NCBI RefSeq assembly: GCF_000499385.1
Contig: NW_013654284.1
Span: 35,001-99,000 of the forward strand
Direction: 5' to 3'
Origin: Eimeria necatrix
Lineage: Eukaryota > Apicomplexa > Conoidasida > Eucoccidiorida > Eimeriidae
Length of the DNA stretch: 64,000 bases
The position numbers and the translations under genes are program-made. The notes beneath the pieces are model-generated. The model had not been told where the DNA came from. It worked only from the letters and a program-made list of their open reading frames with translations, and searched no databases. This document shows positions 22,672 through 33,700 of the stretch, in pieces. Within the stretch, counting starts at the first letter, position 1; each line of letters begins with the position of its first letter.

Positions 22672-24037
22672 CCACTGGTCCAGTGCGTGCGGCTGCAGGG
22701 TGCATGTATGCATTGACTTGTATACTTAAAACTGCATTTGCATCTTTATTTTGTACTTGTATTGTTCGGGTGCTTCTATGCACATGCGCTTCTGTCAATA
22801 TGACCATGCAAATGCAAGAGGAGCTGGGAAAGCGAGACCGCAACTGCTGTTGGTTCCTACTCGGTGGAGACTCGCTGTTCAGCTCTAACTGCAGCGACCT
22901 AGACCTCCCGCAGCAGCTGCATCAGTATCAACTGCAGCTGCTGCTGCACGCGTCGGGCCATTCGGCAGCAGCGCCAGCAGCACCTGCCTGCAGGCAGAGC
23001 CAGCGGCGTGCCGGTGCCCTTGGCGACGGTGCGTACACCCGAAACAGACCGAAAGGCGGCGGGGAAACCTGCCCCATAATTTTAATTTATATATGGAGGC
23101 ATAAAGTGCATAAAATGTTATCCGCAGCTCCGCAACCCGTGCGTTTGCTGGCCATCCCCAACACTAGGTGCTGGGGCTCCCTGCCCGCAGCCGGGCACCT
23201 CTTGAAGCCTTTAGTGGTGGCAAGCCTGTGCAGTAGATGTGCCTAGCAAGCGTACTCTAGTTAGGGATCCACCCGGGTCTTTTGCAGGGAGATTTAGCCG
23301 ACCTCGGAGACGAGGGGGAGTGGAACTAGCGGGGGAGTTCACATTGAAATAGGCTTTTATGGCAATGCAGAGTAGCGGAGAGGCTAGTGCTAGGGCTCAA
23401 AAGAACTGCGGTGAGCGTAAATTGCTCCAGCGGCGTTGGGTGGAGGTCACACATGAGGCGTGCACATGCACGTTGCAGTTACTACAGATCTGAGCTTTAC
23501 GATGAGTTCTGGGGATATTTTCTATGTTTTAATTTGTTTTTATTGAAAGGGATTGTGTTAAGATATTTATTTGGGGCGCATTGAATTTTAACACCAGCAG
23601 AAGGGCCACTGGGCAGAGCAGACCTGCGCGGGGTGGTCTCGGGCTGTAGGCGGCCTTCTTCGTCCAGTATAATTGATCAGGTCGCTTACCTATTTTTTCT
23701 GTTGTTCTTTAAAATCAATGATATGCCGTAAATTTGCATTTTTTCCCTACGAATGAGCGCTTGGTGGCGCTTCCGGCAGGCCCCTCCACTGCATTCTGCC
23801 GGCGGTGACCTCCGGTCGCACGGCGCATTCGACTTCACATTAGCTGAAACAGGACCAAATTGAATTGAAAAATGTCGAAGTTAATTTGACAAAATAATAA
23901 CAGAGGGAGTTCTGAGTGTTGTCACACTTCTTCGCCGACCCCACGGCGGCGGGCCACCACCACCAAGGCCTATGGAGTGACTTGACGAGCTGTGCAGCTT
24001 CCTCTGGCTTTCTCAGCCACCCAAACCCAACAATACG
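22672..24037. other. Intergenic region, cytochrome c1 to SulP transporter
   Basis: Two genes on the same strand are separated by 1.4 kb without triplet tracts, apart from a short CAG/CTG patch at 22905-22995. AT-rich patches occur at about 22720-22810 and 23500-23590. I see no conserved coding block. The final part, about 23830-24037, is the likely SulP promoter and 5' leader. Confidence 0.6.
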
Positions 24038-26560
24038 ATGACTCCAGAGCATTCAGACTTCGGCTCCTCCTTAGGGGGCCCTTCAGAAGCCCTTAAGAGA
24101 AATCCGGGTGGGGCCCCTGAGGATCCGCCTGCGAGTCCGCGCCTCACTGCTGCAGCCCAGGCTGCCAGCTCCCAAGCATCTCATGCTGCCTCATCCCAAA
24201 GGCCCGCACAGTGCCACATTGGTCTTCCGAAGCCTTGCCCAACTTCAGCTCTGCCGCAAAGAGCGCGCAGGAGGCCCACATGGGCTCCGCTGCAACGCAT
24301 CGCTAGGGCTGCCTCACCCCTTGGCCGTCCCCCGCAGGGCCTCCACTGCGTGCAGATATCCCCTTTGCCCAAGAGAAAAGGCCAAGGGCTGCTTCCCAGC
24401 CTCTGTCCTGCTGCAGATGCGGCTCGCTGCAGCAGCGCTCACGAAGCTCCTGTGGGTTCTAGCCCCTCCAACTGCAGCGCCGTCCATGCAGGCAAGGAAA
24501 ACTCCCAAGACACCGCCAACAGCCTTTCTGTCCGTTCGCCGAGCCTTTCAGATGAAGCAGGAGAAGGCAAAGACAGCCGCAACAGGAGGAGTTCCAGCGC
24601 TGCGGCTGTTGAAGGCGCAAGGGAGTCTAATGCCCCCTTACCAGCGCAAACAGAAAAGCCCCCTCTAGCGCCCTCCGGCTCAGCAAGCGCATGGGGCAGC
24701 TTCCTGCGGCCGCAGTGGATGTACTGCAGCAGCGCAGAGCTGACGGAGCACTGCATGCAGCTGCAGAGCGCACCCGCGCCCGGCGTCCCGGGGGCCCCAG
24801 GGGCCCCCCCAGGCGGCGCTGGCGGCAAAGCCTGCGCCCCTTTGCGAGGCCTGGGGGCCTACTGCGAGTCGCTGTACCGCTGGGGCTGGTGCTGCCTGCC
24901 GCCCCGCTACAGCCGGGAGTGGCTGTCGTCGGTGGCCCCTGTGTGCGTCTCTGGGCTCTTCCTGCCATTTGCAATGGTGCCCACAGCCATGACTTGCGCG
25001 GTGATATCGGGGCTGCCGGTGGCTGCGGCGCTGAACAGCTGCTGGCTGTTGTGTCTGCTGACGGCGCTGATCGGGGGGGCCCCCGGCACAGTGTGCACCA
25101 TAACGGAGGCCCTGGCCACGGTGCTGGTGTCGACGGTGACTGAAGACTGCAGCGGAGGGCCCTGCATTCAGAGGGGCCGCGAGTTTCTCTTCCCCGCGGG
25201 AATTCTCTGCGGGGTGGTGCAGAGTGCCTGCGGGCTGCTGGGGCTGGGAAAGCTGGTGGCTCTGGTGCCTGCGGCCTCGCGCGTGGGCTACGTGGCGGCG
25301 GTGGCGGTGATCAACTTGCGGTCGCAGCTGCATGCATTCAAGTACGACCCTGTCTCGTCTACGGGCTACGAGTGGCTGGCGGTGCTGCTGATGGTCCTGC
25401 AGGTGTGTCTGGTGATGCATTTGTGGCCTCTCTGCGTCCCCACCTCCCTCAGCAGGCACATGCCCGCCTCCGCTGTGGCTCTGGGCCTCAGTGTCTTCTC
25501 AGAGTTCATCTGCGTGCGGCGGCTTTGCCGCATGCGCACCCGTACTGTGGGAGACGTCAGCGCCTTGGCGGGCGGCGGCAACATGCCTTCTTGGTTTTTT
25601 CTGTCGCCGTCTTTCGTGCAGCCCAGCCAGCAACTGCTGTCCTTCAAGGGTTTGTACACCCTGCTGGAGGTGGCGCTTACCCTTGTGCTGCTCACTTCCA
25701 TGTCCACCTTGATGACCCTCGAGAGGCTGCAGGAAGACAGCCGCTGGCGCTACAAGGTAGATGCCCAGCTGGTCGCTGTAGGTCTTTCCAACTCCGTCTC
25801 TTGCCTCTTTGGGGGCCTCCCGGGCACCACTGGCATGATGACCTCTTTGCTGGCCAGCCGCATGGGCGCGGCGGGGCGGGAGGGGCCCCTGCTTTCGGCT
25901 TTGTTTCTGTGTGTCTTCACTTCTGTTGCTCATCACGTGCTCGACGCTATCCCCCTAGGGGCCCTCAGCGGGGCCATCATCTACACAGCTCTCAGCGCCG
26001 TCAGCTGGCGTTCCTTCGTGCCTGTCGTCGCTGCCTGTTTGCCTCGCCGCCTCACCCGAAGGATCAGCTGCATGCGGCTGCGATCCAGCAAAACTGACGC
26101 GGCGGTGATGCTCGTGACTTGCGTTTTGGGGCCCTCCTACGACTTGGGAGCGGCGCTGCTCATAGGCATTTTCATCTCGCTGGCCTCCTTCGCCTGGCAA
26201 GCTCACCAGTCTTTCAACCTTGACTGCCACCTGGATGAGGAAACGGAAACCAAGTTCTACTTCATTCAGGGGCCTCTGTTCTTCCCTACCCTCAAGCGCC
26301 TGCAGAGCCTCATTGACGCCAGCGTCGCACCGAAGCGTTCCGTCGTGCTGCTGCATACAGCAGCAGCAGCAGCGCCGAGCCCCAGCGCCCCCGTGCTCCT
26401 CGCTCTGGGCAAGGTGCTAGACAAGCACCAAAAAGAAGGCAAACAGATCGCCCTCTACGGCGTCGACTTCAAAGGCGCAGCCATTGCCCTGCATGCGGGC
26501 AGAGCCCTTGAGGCGCACAAAATCGCCGTTCGGAGAGCCATGGGGCTGGCACAGGCTTAG
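24038..26560 (+). CDS. SulP-family inorganic anion transporter with C-terminal STAS-like region
   Basis: Single-exon ORF of 840 aa. The first 280 residues or so are low complexity (Ala, Pro, Ser) with no conserved block, so a later Met could be the real start. A multi-span membrane region follows. It opens with GLFLPFAMVPTAMTCAVISG and LTALIGGAPGTVCTITEA, the helix-1/helix-3 signature of SulP/SLC26 carriers in their BicA/YchM-like form. LFGGLPGTTGMMTS and several hydrophobic helices come next, to about residue 690. The last 100 residues (from about 740, FYFIQGPLFFPTL onward) have the layout of a STAS domain. Family members move sulfate, bicarbonate or other anions at the plasma or organelle membrane; the substrate cannot be read from sequence. 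No intron and almost no triplet tract, unlike neighbouring genes. Convergent with the UFD2 gene. Confidence 0.88.
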   Translation: MTPEHSDFGSSLGGPSEALKRNPGGAPEDPPASPRLTAAAQAASSQASHAASSQRPAQCHIGLPKPCPTSALPQRARRRPTWAPLQRIARAASPLGRPPQGLHCVQISPLPKRKGQGLLPSLCPAADAARCSSAHEAPVGSSPSNCSAVHAGKENSQDTANSLSVRSPSLSDEAGEGKDSRNRRSSSAAAVEGARESNAPLPAQTEKPPLAPSGSASAWGSFLRPQWMYCSSAELTEHCMQLQSAPAPGVPGAPGAPPGGAGGKACAPLRGLGAYCESLYRWGWCCLPPRYSREWLSSVAPVCVSGLFLPFAMVPTAMTCAVISGLPVAAALNSCWLLCLLTALIGGAPGTVCTITEALATVLVSTVTEDCSGGPCIQRGREFLFPAGILCGVVQSACGLLGLGKLVALVPAASRVGYVAAVAVINLRSQLHAFKYDPVSSTGYEWLAVLLMVLQVCLVMHLWPLCVPTSLSRHMPASAVALGLSVFSEFICVRRLCRMRTRTVGDVSALAGGGNMPSWFFLSPSFVQPSQQLLSFKGLYTLLEVALTLVLLTSMSTLMTLERLQEDSRWRYKVDAQLVAVGLSNSVSCLFGGLPGTTGMMTSLLASRMGAAGREGPLLSALFLCVFTSVAHHVLDAIPLGALSGAIIYTALSAVSWRSFVPVVAACLPRRLTRRISCMRLRSSKTDAAVMLVTCVLGPSYDLGAALLIGIFISLASFAWQAHQSFNLDCHLDEETETKFYFIQGPLFFPTLKRLQSLIDASVAPKRSVVLLHTAAAAAPSPSAPVLLALGKVLDKHQKEGKQIALYGVDFKGAAIALHAGRALEAHKIAVRRAMGLAQA

Positions 26561-27708
26561 TCGCCTTTGCTGATCCCGGGTGCTCCCCATCTTGCCCATC
26601 AAGCGCGGCTACAGCTGTCTTGAGCCAGCTACCCACTCCATACGTCTTGGCTGCAGCCAACGGGAGGAAGCAGCTGCCACACAGCTGCCCCGTCGGGCTC
26701 CTTCTTTTCTGCACTTGCCTGCTTCGTTCGTGTTGTCTCAAGGTACCTACAGTCTGCCCTGTAGGCAACCTGCCAATGCGTCATTCCTATCTAATGCTAG
26801 CTCTGGCATCACGTGCTTCTAGCCCTGCGCAAGCTGCTACCGCTATTCAGTATCCAGCAAAATGCGCATCTGCGGGTTTCCAGGGTTGCCTCTGTTGCTG
26901 AATTAGATAGGCTTGAAGCGAGGGGCTTTTCTGACTGTGGCTTTCCCTCGCCCTCTCCCTATGGTCTGCCTGTAGCTCCACAATGGCGCATGCATTCCAG
27001 CAAACTCTCCGCACTTTGGCACTTTGGTCTGGTTCTAGGTTGCAGTCCTGTGACGGGAATCTCGCTGCTGGTGAGCTAGCCAGGCAGCTAGCTAGCTTGC
27101 GAGCCAGATGAATAGCTACAGCAGCAAAGCCAAAATCGGCTGTGTGAACCCAGCCTTGCCTAGTCGGCAGCTCACTGCAGATCCGAAGAACTGTCTGGGG
27201 CGCTGGCCATATACTCTCAAGCAGTTAGCTACCTGCCTAGCTAAGTACGTTTTGGCCCGCCGCAACCGGCGCGTTCTATGCAACATTCCGCATACGCTGC
27301 ATGCACGAAAGCAGCCATCTCAAAGATGCGCGGCCAGGCAGCACACACCTTGCTGCTACTGCTGCTGCCCCGCTGCCGGCGCATTGCCTTCTGCAATGCC
27401 CAACCCTCCTTTCACTGGTGGTGGTGCTGCTGCTGCTGCCGATGCTACAGTCATCTCCTTAATTTGTTGCAGCTAGCCCGCAGAGACTGCGCAGCCCCGC
27501 TAGCCTCGTCAGTGAGACTGGCGGAGCCTTTGAGTGCCCATGCAGCAAATGAAGATGCATAGCGCAAGCTGAAGTTGCGGAGCTCTTCCGTTTCAGTGAG
27601 TGCAGATAACTTGTTCCCTCCCGTGGTAGACTTGTGGGCTGGTGGCTAACTAGCCACGCCGTGCCTAGCTAGCTAGCAAAGAGACTCGCCGGCGAGCTCG
27701 CTGCGTAG
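26561..27708. other. Convergent intergenic region, SulP / UFD2
   Basis: Holds the 3' flanks of two convergent genes. Repeated CTAGCTAGC-type tetramers occur at about 27070-27110 and 27650-27680. No conserved coding block or RNA gene was seen. Confidence 0.6.
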
Positions 27709-30700
27709 CTAGTTGCCAGGACTTTTGGTAGTCGCAGCCATCTGCCGCTTCGCCTCTGTGAACGCCTCTATGGCCTTCTTGAGCTCCGGCTGCGGCACCA
27801 GCTGCTCGCGGGTCAGAGGGGCCCTGAATGCAGCAAAAAGAGGCATTCGGCAAAGAAGTGTCTAGCTTCAACGCAGCCTCCCATCTGGCTTCCTGACAGG
27901 CAACCTGTGGCTCGCCAGTCTGCTCTGCGCTATCACGCAAAAAGGCATGCAGGGCCTGACACGCGCAGGCCCCAGAAACAACAAGCCACAGAAGTAAATG
28001 CATCCACAGACGCCTACAGACGCACGGCTGCATCCCCTGCATGCACGCAGCCTGCATGCGTAGGCGCACGTAGTCGCGCGTTTAGCTCCGAGAGCACACG
28101 CATGTATGCACGCATGCATGCAAGAAGCATGCATGCGCTGGTGTCCTCCGCAGGGACCGTAGCTCCACACACCTGTTGAAAGGATCGGAGGGCTCCGACA
28201 TGAGGTGCCTCTCGATGTTGCGCCTGTCAACGATGACTTTGCTTGAGGGCAGCAGCACAGGGTCTGTCATCAAGTCTGCCATAATGGGGTCTAGGAATTC
28301 GGGCTGCACGCAGACGCACAGAGGACCAGTATTTCCTGCTGCTGCGCCTGTTGCAGCAGCAGCAGCAGCAGCAACAGCAAAAGAAAGCAACAAGGTCCGG
28401 AGATACAAAGGTATCTCGAGAGCTGCCGCCGTGTCATTCGCAATCGCTGTTGTTGTTGCCAGCAACAGCGCTGCCGCGGGAGCAGCAGTTGCAGCTGCAG
28501 CAGCAGTAACGGCGATAGCAGCAACGGCAATTCCAGCAGCAGGTACCGGCACGTCGTCGAGGTCTATATCCTTTCCTGCCTGCTCCATGTCGGCCAGCCG
28601 CTTCACCAAAGAATGAAACTCCTCCAGAAGGACAGAAGACATCAGACCCTCGCGGCGCGCAATGCGGCACTGCAGCAGAGGCAACAGTTGCAAAAGGGGC
28701 AGCAACAGATACAGCAGAGGCAGAAGCAGCAGATGCAGCAGTGGCAGCAACAAGGGATGCTGCAGCATCGCTTCAGCCCAGGTTACCAGATCGGCAGACG
28801 GGAGAACGGCACACCCGCCAGCAACAGAGAAACGGTGCAAGGACATCTGCCAGCTTCTGGGTTACTTTCGGAACGCTGCTGTTGCTGCTGACATCTTTTC
28901 TGCTGCTGCTCCTGCTGCTGCTTCTGCTGATGCTTACTGCTTTGGAAATATTCGCCTGTTTGTAGTATCGCCCATCCCTCAAGATCTCGGCAATTATGAC
29001 TTCCCCATTCGTCTTGTCAGCCTGAACTGCAGCAGCGCAGCAGCAACAATTGCAGCAGCGACGCTCATATAAGCAGAAGCAGCAGCAACAACAAAGCAGC
29101 AGCAGGGAGGCCTTTAATCCTAGCGCTGCAGTGGGCGCAAGCAGCCACTGCCTCATCTGTATTCTGAGCCCCAGCCCCTGCGCCCAAATCCTAGAGCAGA
29201 AACCCCATTTCTTAGCTCCAAAACCCAAACCCCAATTCACAGCTCTCGACCCTAAGCCCTCAGCCGCCTGCGCACGTAGGTATACATAAGCCTCCAAAAC
29301 AGTAGACAGCCAATCCTTGGGTCTGAAGCTGTAGGTCTCCATGGAGTTGACCTGAGAGCCACACGCCGCCGGTGGCACTGGGGTGTAGGATCTTTTGGCG
29401 TAGGCTTTGCGGATCTATATCGCCAGTCAAATGACTAGGTAGCTGGCTAGCTAGCCACGGGATGGGGAGCAGCGCACCTTAAGCTGGAGGCATCTGGGCC
29501 CGACCAAGTGGTCTAGGCAGCAGTCCAGGGTGGTGACAGCCTGAGGCAAGACGCTGCTGCTGCTGCTGATGACAGCCCCGCAGTGTCTCGACAGCAACGT
29601 GAACAGGCCGCACGCGCTCTGGCCAAGAGAGCACAAGTCCCGCGCAGTGGTCTGCAGCCGCGCCCAGGGCTCTCTCTCCAGCGGCGACTGCCCCTCTAGA
29701 GATCCTGCCACTGCAGCCACAGGAAAGGGCGGAACCGGAGGCACAGCAAAAGCAGGCAGAGATGATAGGAGATGCCGAGCCAAAATTGCAAGCGCTTTCG
29801 CACGCTTCCCTGTTGGTGCTGCTGCTTCAATACGACGCAACCCTGAAGCACTATCAAGTGCAGGCACTGAAAGCTAGTAAAGGGGGAAATTGAAAGGGGA
29901 AGGGCCAAACAGACACGATAGGCTGCAGCAGCTAGCAGGCGGCTCGCTGCTGCTGCGGGTCCCCAAACGGCCGCTGTTATCTCTGCAGCTCCGCAGGCAT
30001 CCATCTACCTTTCTGGCAGGAAACTGTCACTTTGTGCTGCTGTTGCTGTGAGGCTTGCTTGGCCTGCGTCATTTGCTGCATCACTGGCCTATACCTTAGC
30101 TCTGCCCTGCTCGCCGGCCCTACCTTCGTCACCGTCGGACTCTTCCTCTTCCCCGCCAGCAGCAGGGGCCCCCTGCGTCGCCCCAGCAGCTGCAGCAGCA
30201 GCGCCCGCAGCGCCAGCGCGGGCTCCAGTCTGGCCGGGCAGTGGGGCCTGGTCGTTATCTCGGCCTGCGCATGCACCACTGGGGTGTACGTACACCTCAG
30301 GACGGCGCAGGTATGACCGCGCACACGCAGCTGCTCAGCACTTGCCAAGTGAAGAAGGGGGTACAGAACCCCAAGGATGTCAGTCGGGAGGAGGCTGTTA
30401 ACGAAAAGGCGAAAGGCTCGTGGCCCCTTTAAGCGCATTTTGCCCGAACAGGAGAGAAGCACAGCAGCAAAAGATATATGTCGGACAGGAAAAGAACAAA
30501 AAAGAAAGAAAAACAAGCAAGTATAAAACAGGGCACACACCTTCCAGCTGCCTGCGTCGTATCTCCACAAGAGCCTCCATCGCCTGGTCCACTAGGGCTG
30601 CGACGTCATTCAGCAGCAAGTGAATCAAGTGCAAGAACTTCTGAAGGCAGCAGCAACAGCAGCAGCAGCAGCCACAGCACTCACGTCCGACAGCTGCAGC

Positions 30701-33700
30701 CTCTGCGTCATGCACAGCAATTGCATGCACGGACGCTAACCCTGCTGAGGCTGCTCTTGCCACTGCTACGGCTGCTGCTGTTGCTGCTGCTGCTGCTGCT
30801 ACGCGTCACTCGGAGGCATGTACGCGCTACAGACACAAAAGAAAAATATGGGGAGTAAGCGGCAGCTGGAGAAACAGAAAGCAGAGGAAGCGGAGAAAAG
30901 GCAAATATAGGCAGGGAGGCTGTGCATGCGAAGACAGCAGGGAGGCGTGAAAGATAAGAGCCAAGGCAACAGAGACAAAAGAAGACGAACTGAACACTGA
31001 ACGGCCTACGCACGAAGCGAGGCGCAAGAAACGCCACAGCAGCAGTAGCAGCAGCAGCAGCAGAAAAGACACAAGACATCTGCGCACTTCGGGGTGAGCC
31101 TCAGCGAGGCCCTTCATGTTCGTCTTGTAGTCTTCGTTAGCTAGCAGGCGGCGCAGCATGTCCACAATAGGAATTCTGAAGTTAATTCTGTCGTAGTAAG
31201 AGCCTAAAGTGGCAGCAGCGCAGCAGGCAGAAAGAGGCCAGTCTGGTGTCTGTGCGGAGAGCTATCAAAGGGCCCCTTTAGGGGCCCCAAGGGCCCCATG
31301 AGGCCCCCAGAGAGCGGGCAAAGGATGCACAAGGGGCATCGAAGGGGCTCTGGCCTCCAGGATAAAGAGACAGAGCCGGCAGGAAACAGACGAAGAGAGC
31401 TCATCAGAGAGCGTCAGAGCTTTTAGACTTTGTGCTGGCAGACTGCATCAAATCCGCGGCGCCGTGAGCAGCAGCGCTGGTGGAGCCACAGCGGACCTCT
31501 TTCTGAGTCTATGAAGACCTCAAACAACGCAGGCAGCAGAAAGCGCTTCGCCACCGAAAGCGACTCCAGCCGAGAGCGAAAGTCCTCTAGCAGAAACAGT
31601 CGGTGCAAGGTGCGGCAGGCCCTGCGGCCGCACACCCCAGCAGTAGCAGCAACAGCAGTAGCAGCAGCAGCAGGAGCAAAAGCAGCTGGTGAGGAAGAAG
31701 CAAGGGGGGCGGACACCCCTGAACGCGAGCAGGGAGAGCAGCAGGCCGGAGGCAGCAGCGCGCAGCTGCAGGGGAAGGAACAGAAAAGCAACGGAAGCGG
31801 AGGGCCCCCAGGGGTCCCCTGGAGAAGCAGCAGCTGCCGCACCCGTCGCAGCGTGTATGCACACTGCGGAAGAATCCAGGAGAGCCCATGACAGCAATGC
31901 AGGTGGCAGCAACGAGCTCGGCGTCCATGCTGCTGCAGGGCGAGACTTCGCCGCCCTGTGCTCCCCGCAGGCTGGAGTAGACGGCCTGCAGCTCCGCCAT
32001 GTGCCGCATTGAGAGAAAGAGGTCTTCTATGATGCCGCTGGGGAGCACTGCAGAGCCACAGGAAGCCAACAGCGCAGCGCACACAGCCAACACACACGCC
32101 CGTCGGCCTCGGCCCCCGCTGCTGCAGCTCACGCGCTGGCTTTCTGCAGCCGCCGCAGCATTCGTCCTTTCCCAGCTGTTGTGTGCCCCCTGGGGCTGGA
32201 AAAGGCCCCAGCAAACTACTGGGCTGGTCGAGCCGCGATATATGCGCAAACTTGTGTGTCCGCGTCACGTTATAAATGCATATATGGACGAACGCTGCAT
32301 GTGCATATGTGCACTCTCGTATACTCATCGCACACAAGTATACGCATGCGTACATGTGACTATCTGTCCATACATATGCATATAAGTAATACGCATTTTA
32401 TTACCCGCGCATGCACATGTAGATGCATATATGTCTTATCCGTGCATGCACACACATATATATATATAAGTGCACATGTGCATTTAACCTGTGAATGCAC
32501 ACATACATTACTGAATTTGATCAATACGTCAACATAGTCCATGCATGCATATATACGTAAAAGTACGTCAGCGCGGCCTGTGCATGCCCGCACACCGCTC
32601 TGGCGTGCATGCATATATACATATACGCATATTATTCATACTAGATAGATAGAACAGCCTGGACCTTCTCACGCAGGCTTGCCAACAGATATGTGCACGT
32701 ATGCACGACTTTGTATGAGCGTATCTGCTGTGGGCGACTAGCTGTATCTGCAGCTATGCCTTTAGTGCCTACGTGCCTCTGTCCCCCTCTGTCTCAGCTG
32801 ACTGCAGTGACGGCTTACGTGCAAATTGAGGGGGAGGCTGCGAGGGGTTTTCTGCGCCGCCGGGGGGGAGCTGCGGGAACAGCCGCATCTGCAGACGGCG
32901 GTGGCTGCAGTGCAGCAGCAGGGACAGCCAGAAGGCAAGCAGCAGCAAAAAGGGAAAGACGAGAAAACGAGAGGCAAGCGGAGACGGAGAAAGAGTTAAG
33001 GGAGGAGAGAAAAATAAAGGCCCCAGGAAAAAAGAAGAGAAAAATAGAGGTTTCAAGAAAGAAAGGGCAACAGAAGCGCGGAGGCAGACAGGGAAAGCAA
33101 AGGGGTTCCAAGGAATAAGTGCGGCAATGGGCAAAGAAGCAGCAAAGACCCAATAACGCCAATAATACCTGAGTCAGCAGCGCCGCATAGCGCCACTTCT
33201 GGCTCGTCAACAGAGCAACAGCTTTGGGGTCCTCTTTGCCGTCTGGGGCGTAGGTGTACATACACCCCAGCAGCCACGAACAGAAAAGGTGTGCGAAGTG
33301 CCAGTACAAGCTGCACAGGCGAGGGTGCAGCAGGATCTGCAGCAGCAGCAGCAGCAGAAGCCGGCAAAAAAGATGCAGAACGCAGCAGCAGCCAGCGGCG
33401 GGACGGCCGCCGCCGGCCGCAGGGCCAGCAAACGCATTCATCCAGGAGACAAAAGGAAAAACAAAGACAGAGGGAGGCAGAAAAAAGTGGCCACCAAAGA
33501 CACAAGCTGCAAACACAGCAACGGAAGACAAAGCCCAGTGCCCACCACACGCCAGCCAAGGACTTCTGCTATAATGTGTTTCGCCTCCGTTGAATTCTGC
33601 TGCATGCCCTCGTCGTGCCGCCGCTGAAAGTGGTCCATCCAACGCATGCACTCGTTCGCGCAGGGACTGCGGCCGCAAACACATGTGCAGACCGTTGAAC